Of a stretch of 44,676 nt of DNA, positions 1 through 7,825 are shown piece by piece. The DNA lies in assembly GCA_035471625.1 (NCBI GenBank), contig DATIPT010000066.1, forward strand, positions 1 through 44,676, read 5' to 3'. A program made the translations under genes and the position numbers. The notes below the pieces were generated by a model. That model saw only the letters and a program-made list of their open reading frames with translations, was not told where the DNA came from and made no database searches. The stretch's first letter is position 1, and every line of letters begins with the position of its first letter. Source of the stretch: DATEVL01 sp035471625 (GTDB lineage: Bacteria; Chloroflexota; Anaerolineae; Anaerolineales; E44-bin32).

Positions 1-322
1 TGGACATGGCAATGTAGTTCCGGCCGTCTTCAGTCAGGGCGTACACCGTGAGCTGTTCCTCGTTGACGATCCAGCCAGTCTGGCGCGTGACCGTGACCTT
101 GAAGAGCGTCGGGACGCCGATCTCGACTTTGCTCGTCGAGCCGAGGGGAAGCCATTCCCCCTCGCCCTGTCGCTTGGCGGCCGGCGCCAGCAGGTAGGCC
201 AGGGACGGGATGGCGAACCCGGCGGTGATGAAGGCTCCGATCCCGAAGGTCGCCGTGCTCAGGAACTTGCGCCGGCTGATAGCCCGGGAATCGGCTTCGT
301 CCTTCGTGGGGGCTTCAGACAT
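1..322 (-). CDS. Rieske iron-sulfur protein, N-terminal part (cut by the window edge)
   Basis: The reading frame starts at the ATG at 322 and runs off the left edge after about 107 residues. A twin-arginine signal (SRRKFL, about residues 16-21) is followed by a hydrophobic segment (about 25-45) that would act as an uncleaved membrane anchor. The next stretch, with LGSTSKVEIGVP and later WIVNEEQLTVYAL, is the typical start of the soluble fold of QcrA/PetC-type Rieske proteins of cytochrome bc complexes. The [2Fe-2S] ligands lie outside the window, so the family call rests on the anchor and early fold only. It lies 316 bases downstream of, and on the same strand as, a multihaem cytochrome module, which suggests a bc-type quinol-oxidising complex. 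It could also be a Rieske subunit of another oxidoreductase. Confidence 0.75.
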   Translation of the reverse strand, partial: MSEAPTKDEADSRAISRRKFLSTATFGIGAFITAGFAIPSLAYLLAPAAKRQGEGEWLPLGSTSKVEIGVPTLFKVTVTRQTGWIVNEEQLTVYALTEDGRNYIAMS

Positions 323-638
323 GCCACTCTCCTCCGTTTGGCGTGTTCGCCGGGATTGAAGGTGGACCGGCTCCCTACCCGATCGGGAGCCGAACGACCC
401 GGCGCTGCAAAGGGTGCTCCCCAAGATACTGAAATATCGAACGGGGGACTACCCTACCGGGTAGTTTGCCCGGGATAGGTCCGTCCGGTCAGTGACGATT
501 TTCACGGACAACTCAGACAAATGATATGCATACCGCCGGTCGGGTGCAAGGGTCCGGAGGGGCGGAGATTATCCAAAGGGGGTAGACGCCACCAGCCCAG
601 GCAGGGCCTGGGCCGGTTACCGGTCCATGGACTGGGAC
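323..638. other. Intergenic stretch upstream of the Rieske gene, with two hairpins
   Basis: This 316-base gap separates the NapC-like gene from the Rieske gene, both on the minus strand. It holds two perfect inverted repeats: CGGCTCCC/GGGAGCCG (368-375 and 385-392) and ACTACCC/GGGTAGT (448-454 and 459-465). Neither has a T-run, so they are more likely leader structures than intrinsic terminators. A minus-strand GATAAT at 573-568 resembles a -10 box but has no good -35. I see no convincing gene here; the open frames read through neighbouring coding sequence in the wrong frame. Confidence 0.4.
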
Positions 639-2339
639 CTAGTCTTCGGGTGCCCCGTCGGCGATCCACGCCCGGACGAGATCGAGGGCTGCCGCGTCGA
701 GTTGGCCGAAGTGGGGCTGACTGCCGGTCTGCTTGGCCATCAGCAGGCTGCTCTCGGGATCGTCCGGCACGATCGCCGGGCCGCCCTGGCCGCCCCGCAG
801 GGCCGCGGCGTAGCTCGTCAGGTCAAGTCCCTGGAGGCCATCTGGGCCGTGGCACGATCCGCACTTCGCTTCCAGCAGGGCCCCGATGTTGCCGTCCCAC
901 GTGCTCTCGCCGGATGGAGGCGGTGGAGGCGGCTGGGTGGGCTCCGGTGCGGGCAACTGGGAGCGCAGGACGTCGCGTAGGGCCGGGGCGTCGAACCCGG
1001 CGAACGGCCAGGCGCTGCCATGGCAGGAGCTGTTGGAGCAGAAGGAAGAGTTGCTGGTGCCCCCGGCGTCCTCGGTGGTGTGGCAATTGGCGCACGTCGT
1101 GTCGAACGCGTCGCGATGCAAGGCGATCCAGTTTGGATTCAGATGCGATTGCGGCTCGGGCCCGCGGCTGATCTCGATCTCAGAGACGAAATCGTTCGGC
1201 CCGGCGACGACCGGGACCGAGTGGCACAAGTTGCATTCCAGTCGGATGGCCTGATCGTCGGCGTCAAGGTGCTTGCCATCATGGCAACGGAAACACCCCG
1301 GTGAGTTCTGGTGACCGATGTTGTTCGGGTGTGAGTTCCAGTCGGATTTCTGTTCCCGGAAGACGGACTGGGTGTACGTCTCCTGCAGAACTTCGACGAG
1401 TTGGTCGATCGCCGCACTGTTCTCTGCGGTGAAGTCGGGGTAGGTGGAAGCGTAGTAGTCCGCCAGTCGGGCGATCCCGTCCAGCGCTTCGGCATCCGTG
1501 GCGTAGTCAGCCCCCAACGCCTCGACCGCCTTGCGGCGGACCTCGGGGATGCTCCGATCCAGGGCGTCGCGGGCCAATAGCCGATCGACGCTGTCCTCGG
1601 GCGGATACACCAGGTGGGTGATCCGGTTGTGGCAGGTGATGCAGTCCATCTCCTCCAGATCGGCTTCGTCGATTGAGTTCGGGTCGAATCCGGAGGTGAT
1701 ATCGACATACTCGGTGATCGAACCGTCTTCGTTCTGATACCGGACGTACGGGATGACCTGTTCCTCGGGATCCAGGGCGTAGTAGTAGACCGGGTTCTCG
1801 ATGTGCCAGTGAATCCCCCGGCCGAGGCCGAGACGGGCCGACCCGCCGCCAGTCTTCAGGACGAGGTAGGTCGTCTCGGGGGTGGATGTCTCGTCGGGCA
1901 GGAAGCGACGGATCTCGCGCAGGCTGTCGTCGGAGAACTTCTCGGGGAAGTGGCAGCGCTCGCAGGTCTCGCGCGCCGGGCGGAGGTCGTCGGCCCGGAT
2001 TGGGAACTCATACCGCTGGAAGGCCAGCGAGACGATATGTCGGATGTCGCCGGCCTTGCGGGTGACGCGGGTGGCAAGGAAATCTCGCCCGATATGGCAC
2101 TCGACGCAGTCGATCCGGGCGTGAGGCGACGTCAGGTAGGACGTGTATTCGGGGGGCATGGTGTGGCACGCCGTACCGCAGAACTCCGGCGAGTTGGTGT
2201 ACTCCCAGCCGACAACCCCCGCGCCGAAGACGATCAGGGTGAGGACGCCCAGGGTCGCGTAGGGGAGCAATCGCGTCAGGGCGGGGGACCCCGGCGGGGG
2301 AAAGAAGAAGTTGCGAAGGGCCTGACGGATCTTGCGCAT
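639..2339 (-). CDS. NapC/NirT-like multihaem cytochrome c with C-terminal c-type haem domain
   Basis: This 566-residue protein probably moves electrons from membrane quinol to periplasmic or extracellular haems. One N-terminal membrane helix (about residues 24-46) is followed by FCGTACHTMPPEY, as in NapC/NirT quinol dehydrogenases, though the first haem motif is C-x3-C-H (C54). Canonical CXXCH motifs lie at about 78, 126, 233, 349, 369, 416 and 493, and a C-x4-C-H at 434, so up to nine haems. A proline-rich linker (about 466-476) leads to a final domain (about 480-566, CGSCH) that closely resembles the tail of the adjacent cytochrome b. NapC proteins are usually about 200 residues, so this is a greatly enlarged form. 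It lies 133 bases after the cytochrome b gene and is likely co-transcribed with it. Confidence 0.85.
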   Translation of the reverse strand: MRKIRQALRNFFFPPPGSPALTRLLPYATLGVLTLIVFGAGVVGWEYTNSPEFCGTACHTMPPEYTSYLTSPHARIDCVECHIGRDFLATRVTRKAGDIRHIVSLAFQRYEFPIRADDLRPARETCERCHFPEKFSDDSLREIRRFLPDETSTPETTYLVLKTGGGSARLGLGRGIHWHIENPVYYYALDPEEQVIPYVRYQNEDGSITEYVDITSGFDPNSIDEADLEEMDCITCHNRITHLVYPPEDSVDRLLARDALDRSIPEVRRKAVEALGADYATDAEALDGIARLADYYASTYPDFTAENSAAIDQLVEVLQETYTQSVFREQKSDWNSHPNNIGHQNSPGCFRCHDGKHLDADDQAIRLECNLCHSVPVVAGPNDFVSEIEISRGPEPQSHLNPNWIALHRDAFDTTCANCHTTEDAGGTSNSSFCSNSSCHGSAWPFAGFDAPALRDVLRSQLPAPEPTQPPPPPPSGESTWDGNIGALLEAKCGSCHGPDGLQGLDLTSYAAALRGGQGGPAIVPDDPESSLLMAKQTGSQPHFGQLDAAALDLVRAWIADGAPED

Positions 2340-2472
2340 TACTCATGCCTCCACAGCGAGCGGCTCGCCCGCCTGATGGGTGGTTCTTTTCCAGGGAAGA
2401 GCACACGGTTCCTCCCGCGTTGGCGCCTTCGACCGGCGAAGGGTACCGGCGGGGAAGGCCGGGCTGGCTCGT

Positions 2473-3681
2473 TCAATTCTCCGGGGCGCCGGCCTCGATC
2501 CACTCGACGACCAGGGCCAGGTCCTCGGGGGAAAGCTGGCCGGGGTGCCCACCCTCCTGCTGGCGCAATACCAGGATCGACGCTCCTGGATCGCCGGCGA
2601 CGACCGCTGGCCCGCTCACACCCCCGGCCAGCGCGCCGGCATAGGTCGAGAGGTCGAGACCGCCGAAGGATCCGTGGCACGCGCCGCACTGGGAGGCCAG
2701 CAGCGGTCCGATGTCTGCGTCCCAGGTCAGCGCCGTTCCGGCCGTCGGGGCAGCCGGTGGGCCGCCCGTCGATGTGGGGGCGGCCGTGGGCTGGGGCGCC
2801 GGCGTCGCCGTTGGCGGGCGCGTCGGGAGCGGCGTAGGGGTCAACGGGACGAAGACCGGGACGTCGATCGGCTCGGGGAGCGTCGTGATCGCTGTCTGTT
2901 CGTAAGACACGAACGCGTACACGCCCACCAGGAGCACGACCGCCACGATGGCGTAGATGGGGAAGAACACCCGGCGGCGGCGCTTCAACACCAGCAGGTC
3001 GACCGGCCGCACCGCCACGCCGGCCTTGATGTCGGCCAGCTCAAGCGGGTGTTCCTCGATCATCTCCTTCTCGGTCATCTTGCCGGTGAACATGCTCCTG
3101 TTGAAGTGCTTCAGGTGCACGTGGTACAGATGCCAGACCAGGATCGCCAGGACGGCCAGGATGGCCTCGAACCCGTGGGCCGCCTTGGCCGCGGGGACAA
3201 CCTGGCCCGGGAGGAATCGTGTCGTGGAGATCGGGTTCCACATCATGAACCCGGTGATCGCCATGACGACCGTTCCCCACACCACCGCCCAGTACTCGGC
3301 CTTCTCGGCGAAGTTGTAGCGACCTTCCTGGGGTCGGTCGGCCCGCAGGCCCAGGTTGTAGAGCAAGGCCTGCCACCCCTTGCGGATGTCGCCGAGGCCG
3401 GGGAGCATGTCGAGGCGGCTCCGCCGGACCAGGACTTTGTAGGCGACCGCCCCGAGATGGTAGATCGATTCGAGCAGGAGGATCACGGCGGCGATGTGGT
3501 GGATCGTGCGGGTGCCCTCGATCCCGCCCAGCACGGCGATGATCGATTGCGAAATCCCGGCCTCGGCGAACTTCTGGACCAGGCCAGTGACGGCCAGGGT
3601 GGTGAAACTCGCCAGTAGCAGGATGTGTTCGACCCGGTCGGGCAAGGCGAAGCGGATGTAGCGGCGCGTCGTCTCAGCCAT
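2473..3681 (-). CDS. Di-haem-type cytochrome b fused to a C-terminal c-type haem domain
   Basis: The 402-residue product has a four-helix cytochrome b core of the HydC/FdnI (formate dehydrogenase gamma) or b561 kind. Candidate b-haem ligands are His19, His61/62, His75, His169 and His184/187/189. A fifth helix (about 240-260) leads through a Thr/Pro-rich linker (about 270-318) to a haem domain with CGACH (C332-H336). The ATG at 3681 is preferred because it overlaps the end of the upstream multihaem gene by eight bases (CATGGCTGA), a normal coupled start; an in-frame start 54 bases further upstream would lie deep in that gene. It probably takes electrons from menaquinol and passes them to its own c-haem and to the neighbouring multihaem proteins. 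The arrangement resembles CbcL-like b/c oxidoreductases, here split over genes. Confidence 0.85.
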   Translation of the reverse strand: MAETTRRYIRFALPDRVEHILLLASFTTLAVTGLVQKFAEAGISQSIIAVLGGIEGTRTIHHIAAVILLLESIYHLGAVAYKVLVRRSRLDMLPGLGDIRKGWQALLYNLGLRADRPQEGRYNFAEKAEYWAVVWGTVVMAITGFMMWNPISTTRFLPGQVVPAAKAAHGFEAILAVLAILVWHLYHVHLKHFNRSMFTGKMTEKEMIEEHPLELADIKAGVAVRPVDLLVLKRRRRVFFPIYAIVAVVLLVGVYAFVSYEQTAITTLPEPIDVPVFVPLTPTPLPTRPPTATPAPQPTAAPTSTGGPPAAPTAGTALTWDADIGPLLASQCGACHGSFGGLDLSTYAGALAGGVSGPAVVAGDPGASILVLRQQEGGHPGQLSPEDLALVVEWIEAGAPEN

Positions 3682-4798
3682 GGCGCGCCTCCCGTCGTCG
3701 GTTGAGGATCGTCCGGACGAGGTCGGTGGCGACAAAGAACGCCATGCCTCCGATCACGACCGGGATCAGGATCTGATAGAAGAGGCCCACGTAGTAGACC
3801 AGCGGGGTGTGGATCGGATCGGGAGCGTAGTGTCCGAGCCAGGCCGCTGGGAAGTTCACAGTGGCATCGGGGTGGCAGCGCTGGCAGGTATTCAGCAGGT
3901 TCTCCTGCATCACTCGGCTGTTCGGGTCGTTGGGTGCCAGGATGTCGTGCACGCCGTGACAGTCGATGCAGACTGGCTTGTTGGTCTCCTGATCGGGGGC
4001 GAGTTTCTCGAACAGGAGCACCGTCGTGCCGTGGAAGTCGGCGACGTAGGTCTCGCGGATTTCGGTGCTGAGGCCATACTTGGCCATCAACTCGGGATCG
4101 GCGTGGCACTCCAGGCAAATCGTCGGCGAGAAGAGGTGGAACGGGCTGTTCGAGGGGCCGTGGACGTCGTGGACACCATGGCAATCGATGCACGTCGGGA
4201 CATCCGGGTTCTCCTCGGTCAGCGCGGAGCCGTGGACGCTCTCGCGGTAGGCCTGGTAGATCGCCGAGTGACATTTCTCGCAGGTCTGGGGGATGGCGAC
4301 GCGCGGCTCGGCGTCGAGGTCGACGTTCGAGTGGGGGCCATGGCAGTCGGTGCAGATCGCCGCTTCTTGGTTCCCGCCGGCGAGGGCCTTCTGGTGGACT
4401 GAGTCCAGGCTGGCCTCGTACTTGTCGGCGTGGCAGTCGGCGCAGACCGTGTAGCGGTCGAGGTTGTATTCGCGGCGGGTCTGGGCGGTCACGGCCGGGT
4501 GGGGAAACGTGTCGTGCCCGGCGTGGCAGCCGATGCACTGCAGGCCTTCCCGGCCGTGGATCGAGGCGGTGAAGACCTCCGGATCGATGGAGATATAGAT
4601 CGGCTCACCCGAGGGCAGCGTCTTGGTCTGGCCAGGCGCGGCATGGCATCCCAGGCAAGTCTCGTTGTCGATCACAGCCGCCGCGGCGGCCGGCGCCGGG
4701 GCGGGGGAGGCGGCCGGCAAGGCGCTGTCGGCCCATGCTGACGAGGCGAAGACCAGGCCGAGAATCGCAAGCGTGAGCCCTGCTAGGCTCCGGGTCAT
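3674..4798 (-). CDS. Nine-haem c-type cytochrome with C-terminal membrane anchor
   Basis: The 374-residue protein starts with a signal peptide ending near AWADS (about residue 24). It has nine CXXCH motifs at about 48, 88, 119, 149, 173, 203, 228, 277 and 305, several in CIDCHGVHD form as in NrfB/doubled-CXXCH-type cytochromes. A single C-terminal helix (about 335-360) is followed by a positively charged tail (RTILNRRREARHG), so the haem part faces outward. It is the first gene of the minus-strand module, overlaps the cytochrome b gene and diverges from ccmE. It probably acts as an electron wire between the membrane b subunit and an outside acceptor, or the reverse. No catalytic site such as a CXXCK motif is visible. 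Confidence 0.88.
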   Translation of the reverse strand: MTRSLAGLTLAILGLVFASSAWADSALPAASPAPAPAAAAAVIDNETCLGCHAAPGQTKTLPSGEPIYISIDPEVFTASIHGREGLQCIGCHAGHDTFPHPAVTAQTRREYNLDRYTVCADCHADKYEASLDSVHQKALAGGNQEAAICTDCHGPHSNVDLDAEPRVAIPQTCEKCHSAIYQAYRESVHGSALTEENPDVPTCIDCHGVHDVHGPSNSPFHLFSPTICLECHADPELMAKYGLSTEIRETYVADFHGTTVLLFEKLAPDQETNKPVCIDCHGVHDILAPNDPNSRVMQENLLNTCQRCHPDATVNFPAAWLGHYAPDPIHTPLVYYVGLFYQILIPVVIGGMAFFVATDLVRTILNRRREARHG

Positions 4799-5159
4799 AA
4801 CGACGTTCCCCTCCTCCCACTCATGCTTCGCGCCGGTCCTCGGAGGATCCCGAGCGCCGAACGCGCTGCCAGTTTATGCTGGCGATTCGGGCTCGGCCAG
4901 TGACGTTGCTCACCCGAAACCGGCCTGAGAGCACCGCATTGGGATGGTTTCGCCCGGGTCTCACCCGGGCCTGAGTCTCCCTTCATGTCGCCCTAATTCG
5001 CCGTCGCTAAACTGGTCCCGGGCCCGGGTTGGGCCAGGTTGAGAGCGATTGTGGTGGAAGTGGGTGACATTTATCCAAAGGCCAGGCGCGGCCCCGGGTG
5101 TTAGAATCGCACCGGTCTTCCGGCCCTGACGGCCGGAAGAACTTTGATGGAGGCCATCG
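4799..5159. other. Divergent control region between the multihaem module and the ccm operon
   Basis: This 361-base gap separates two divergent operons of linked function. It contains a perfect hairpin GCCCGGGT-CTC-ACCCGGGC (4952-4970), a second one near the ccmE start (5117-5139), and a plus-strand -10-like TAGAAT at 5102-5107. The 11-mer TTATCCAAAGG at 5071-5081 recurs at 569-579 in front of the Rieske gene. No open frame here looks like a real gene. Confidence 0.45.
5102..5139 (+). promoter_or_regulatory. Putative ccm operon promoter (-10) and 5' leader hairpin
   Basis: TAGAAT at 5102-5107 matches five of six bases of a sigma-70 -10 box, but there is no recognisable -35. About ten bases downstream a perfect nine-pair hairpin, CTTCCGGCC-CTGAC-GGCCGGAAG (5117-5139), would sit at the very 5' end of the transcript, where such structures can stabilise mRNA. 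A GGAGG (5149-5153) follows, six bases before the ccmE ATG. The hairpin and ribosome site are clear; the promoter is tentative. Confidence 0.4.
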
Positions 5160-5678
5160 ATGACTGAATCCGTAAAGACGCCTACTCCCAAGGCCGGCGG
5201 GTCGCGGTGGAAGTTCTGGATTGGCGGGCTGCTGATCGTGGCGGCGTTCGTGTATCTGATCGCCTCATCGACCTCCGCCGCCGCCCAGTACTACCTGACC
5301 ATCGATGAACTCCAGGCCAAAGGGGAAGAAGTCCTCGGCCGGGACTTGAAGATCTCGGGCGCGGTCGATGGTGACACCATCGTCTACGATGCCGAGTCCC
5401 TGACGCTTCAGTTCACGATCGCCAATGTCCCCGGTGACCTCGACGAGATTGAGCGCGCCGGCGGCCTGGCGGCCGCCCTACACGCGGCCGTCACCAATCC
5501 TGAGGCGAGCCGACTGCACGTCGAGTACGTCGGACCGAGGCCGGACCTGCTTCGACACGAAGCCCAAGCGATCGTGACTGGTCGCATGGGCGAAGACGGC
5601 GTCTTCTATGCTGACGAGCTCCTCTTGAAGTGTCCGACCCGCTACGAAGAAGCTGTTCCGGGGCAGGTCGAGGGATGA
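5160..5678 (+). CDS. ccmE: Cytochrome c maturation haem chaperone CcmE (Cys-x3-Tyr type)
   Basis: CcmE binds haem covalently in the periplasm and hands it to the CcmF/H ligase. The 172-residue product has one N-terminal membrane helix (about 18-36) and then the OB-fold, beginning YYLTIDELQAKGEE. The haem-binding site near the C terminus reads KCPTRYEE: Cys158-x3-Tyr162, in place of the usual His-x3-Tyr. Cys-type CcmE proteins are established from Desulfovibrio and some archaea. The gene opens the ccm operon with GGAGG six bases before the ATG; ccmF follows after 38 bases. The identity is very likely. Confidence 0.95.
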   Translation: MTESVKTPTPKAGGSRWKFWIGGLLIVAAFVYLIASSTSAAAQYYLTIDELQAKGEEVLGRDLKISGAVDGDTIVYDAESLTLQFTIANVPGDLDEIERAGGLAAALHAAVTNPEASRLHVEYVGPRPDLLRHEAQAIVTGRMGEDGVFYADELLLKCPTRYEEAVPGQVEG

Positions 5679-5716
5679 TTGGCGACCGCGTGGCCGGGTC
5701 CCCGGGAGGCTAGTCG

Positions 5717-7810
5717 ATGGCGATCGTCGGGCACTTTGCCCTGATCCTGACCTTCCTGGCGGCCCTGTTCGGTGCCGGCGCGGCCGCCTATGGCGCGCTG
5801 CGCCACCGGCCGGCGTTCGTGGAGAGCGGCCGGCGGGCCATGCTGCTGACCTGGCCGCTGCTGACCGTGGCGGCGCTGGCGATCATCCTCCTGCTGATCG
5901 GCGATCACTATCAGGTCGAATACGTCGCCTCGGTCACCAGCCGGGCGATGCCGACCTACCTCAAGGTCACGGCCCTGTGGGGCGGCCAGGCGGGATCGCT
6001 CGTCTTCTGGTCGTGGCTGATGGCGGCCTTCGCCACGGCCGCCAGCCTGCGCCGCTGGGATCGGGACCGAGAACTGCTCCCCTGGGTGATCGTCGTGACG
6101 ATGGTCACCCTGGCCTTCTTCGTCGGCCTGATCTTGGTGCCCTTCCCGTCGCTGTCTGGCCCAGAGGGGGGTCTGACCTTCTCGTCTGAGAACCCGTTCT
6201 TGCGACTCTGGCAGACCCCACAGGGAGCTCAACTCACGGCTGTCTTCCAGCCGGCGGGAACGCTTCCGCTCGTGCCGGCCGACGGTCGCGGCCTCAACCC
6301 GCTCCTCCGACACCCCGGGATGGTGATCCATCCGCCGATGCTCTACCTCGGGTTCGTCGCCTTCGTCATCCCGTATGCCTTCGCCATCGCCGCTCTCGTC
6401 ACCCGCCGGTCGGATGATCGGTGGATCCGGGTGACCCGGCGCTGGACCCTGGTGGCATGGCTGTTCCTCTCGCTCGGGCTGATCCTCGGCGGACGCTGGG
6501 CCTACGACGTCCTCGGGTGGGGCGGCTACTGGGGCTGGGACCCGGTCGAGATCGCCGCCTTCATGCCCTGGCTGACGGGCACGGCCTTCCTGCACTCCGT
6601 GATGATCCAGGAGAAGCGCGGAATGCTCAAGCGCTGGAACATGGTCCTGATCATCCTGACCTATGCCCTGGTCATCTTCGGGACCTTCCTGACGCGCTCG
6701 GGGGTGCTCTCGTCGGTTCATGCCTTTGCCCAGTCGGCGATCGGCCCACTGTTCTTCACCTTCATCGGCGTGACGACCGTCGCCTCGCTGTCGCTCCTGA
6801 TGAGCCGCTGGGGCGACCTGCACAGTGAGAATCAGGTCCAATCCAGGCTCTCGCGCGAAGCCCTGTTTCTCGTCAACAATCTCCTCTTCATGGGGATCCT
6901 GATCGTCTGCTTCTGGGGCGTTCTCTTCCCGCTGATCTCGGAGCTCTTCACCGGCCAGAAGGTGACCGTCGGGCCCCCGTTCTATGAGCGCGCCACGGCG
7001 CCGTTGTGGGCCAGCTTGTTGCTGTTGATGGGGATCGCGCCCCTTTCGGCCTATGGTCGTTCCTCGGTCCGCCTATTGGGAAAGGCGCTGTGGAAGCCCT
7101 TCGCCCTCTCCCTGGCGGTCCCGGTCGTCCTCGCCGCCACTGGAATGCGCTCGGTATCGGCGATCGTTGGCTACTGGCTGGCTGCGCTGACCGGCTTGGT
7201 GACCTTGCACGAATTCTGGCGCGGGGCCTGGGCCCGCCACCGCACGCACGGGGAGAACCTGCTCGTGGCCCTCGGTCGGATGGTGACCCGCTACCGGCGG
7301 CGCTATGGAGGCTACGTCATCCATCTGGGGGTCGTGCTGATGGCCTTCGGGATCATCGGCATCGAGTTGTTCCAGACCGAGACCCAAGGGACCCTCTCGC
7401 AGGGTGAGCAGCTCACCCTGGGCCGGTACGTGATGGTGTACGACGCCGTGGCCCAGTGGGACACGAACGACGGGCGCAACGTAACCCGCGCCGTGGTCTC
7501 AGTCTACCGAGACGGCCGTCCGGTGGGCGAACTGTATCCGCGCCGCGACTTCTACTATGAATCGCAGCAGCCGATGACGATCCCCGGGGTGCGATCGACG
7601 CTCGAGGACGACTTCTACGTCCTGCTCGTTTCGTGGGAGCCGATCGGGAATCAAGCTGCGACCTTCAAGGTCTATCACAACCCCCTAGTCAATTTCGTGT
7701 GGCTCGGCGGGTTGGTGTTCATTCTCGGAACCCTGGTCGCCGCCTGGCCGGAGCCGGAGCCGGAGATCGTTTCCCGTACCGTCCGCACCGGCGCAGCGGC
7801 CGCCGTCTAG
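5717..7810 (+). CDS. ccmF: Cytochrome c haem lyase subunit CcmF
   Basis: CcmF is the large membrane subunit of the haem-ligation complex: it takes haem from CcmE and attaches it to CXXCH apocytochromes. The 697-residue length fits the family (about 640-700). It has about 15 hydrophobic helices, the tryptophan-rich WGGYWGWDPVE signature near residue 268, a preceding HPPMLYLGF segment (about 208-216) typical of CcmF/CcmC haem-handling proteins, and a large periplasmic region before the last helix. A GGGAGG precedes the ATG. It lies between ccmE and ccmH, as in many System I operons. Confidence 0.96.
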   Translation: MAIVGHFALILTFLAALFGAGAAAYGALRHRPAFVESGRRAMLLTWPLLTVAALAIILLLIGDHYQVEYVASVTSRAMPTYLKVTALWGGQAGSLVFWSWLMAAFATAASLRRWDRDRELLPWVIVVTMVTLAFFVGLILVPFPSLSGPEGGLTFSSENPFLRLWQTPQGAQLTAVFQPAGTLPLVPADGRGLNPLLRHPGMVIHPPMLYLGFVAFVIPYAFAIAALVTRRSDDRWIRVTRRWTLVAWLFLSLGLILGGRWAYDVLGWGGYWGWDPVEIAAFMPWLTGTAFLHSVMIQEKRGMLKRWNMVLIILTYALVIFGTFLTRSGVLSSVHAFAQSAIGPLFFTFIGVTTVASLSLLMSRWGDLHSENQVQSRLSREALFLVNNLLFMGILIVCFWGVLFPLISELFTGQKVTVGPPFYERATAPLWASLLLLMGIAPLSAYGRSSVRLLGKALWKPFALSLAVPVVLAATGMRSVSAIVGYWLAALTGLVTLHEFWRGAWARHRTHGENLLVALGRMVTRYRRRYGGYVIHLGVVLMAFGIIGIELFQTETQGTLSQGEQLTLGRYVMVYDAVAQWDTNDGRNVTRAVVSVYRDGRPVGELYPRRDFYYESQQPMTIPGVRSTLEDDFYVLLVSWEPIGNQAATFKVYHNPLVNFVWLGGLVFILGTLVAAWPEPEPEIVSRTVRTGAAAAV

Positions 7811-7825
7811 ATCGAAGAGCAGAAC

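Noticed and set aside
2380..3618. A 412-codon plus-strand open frame opposite the cytochrome b gene.
   Set aside because: The composition is dominated by Arg, Gly, Asp and His in patterns that mirror the coding strand. No ribosome site is present.
4952..4970. Hairpin GCCCGGGT/ACCCGGGC considered as an intrinsic terminator.
   Set aside because: It lies between divergent genes, where no transcript should end, and has no T-run on either strand.
5642..6841. A 399-codon minus-strand open frame opposite ccmF.
   Set aside because: The low-complexity, highly charged translation has no domain, and ccmF is certain on the plus strand.
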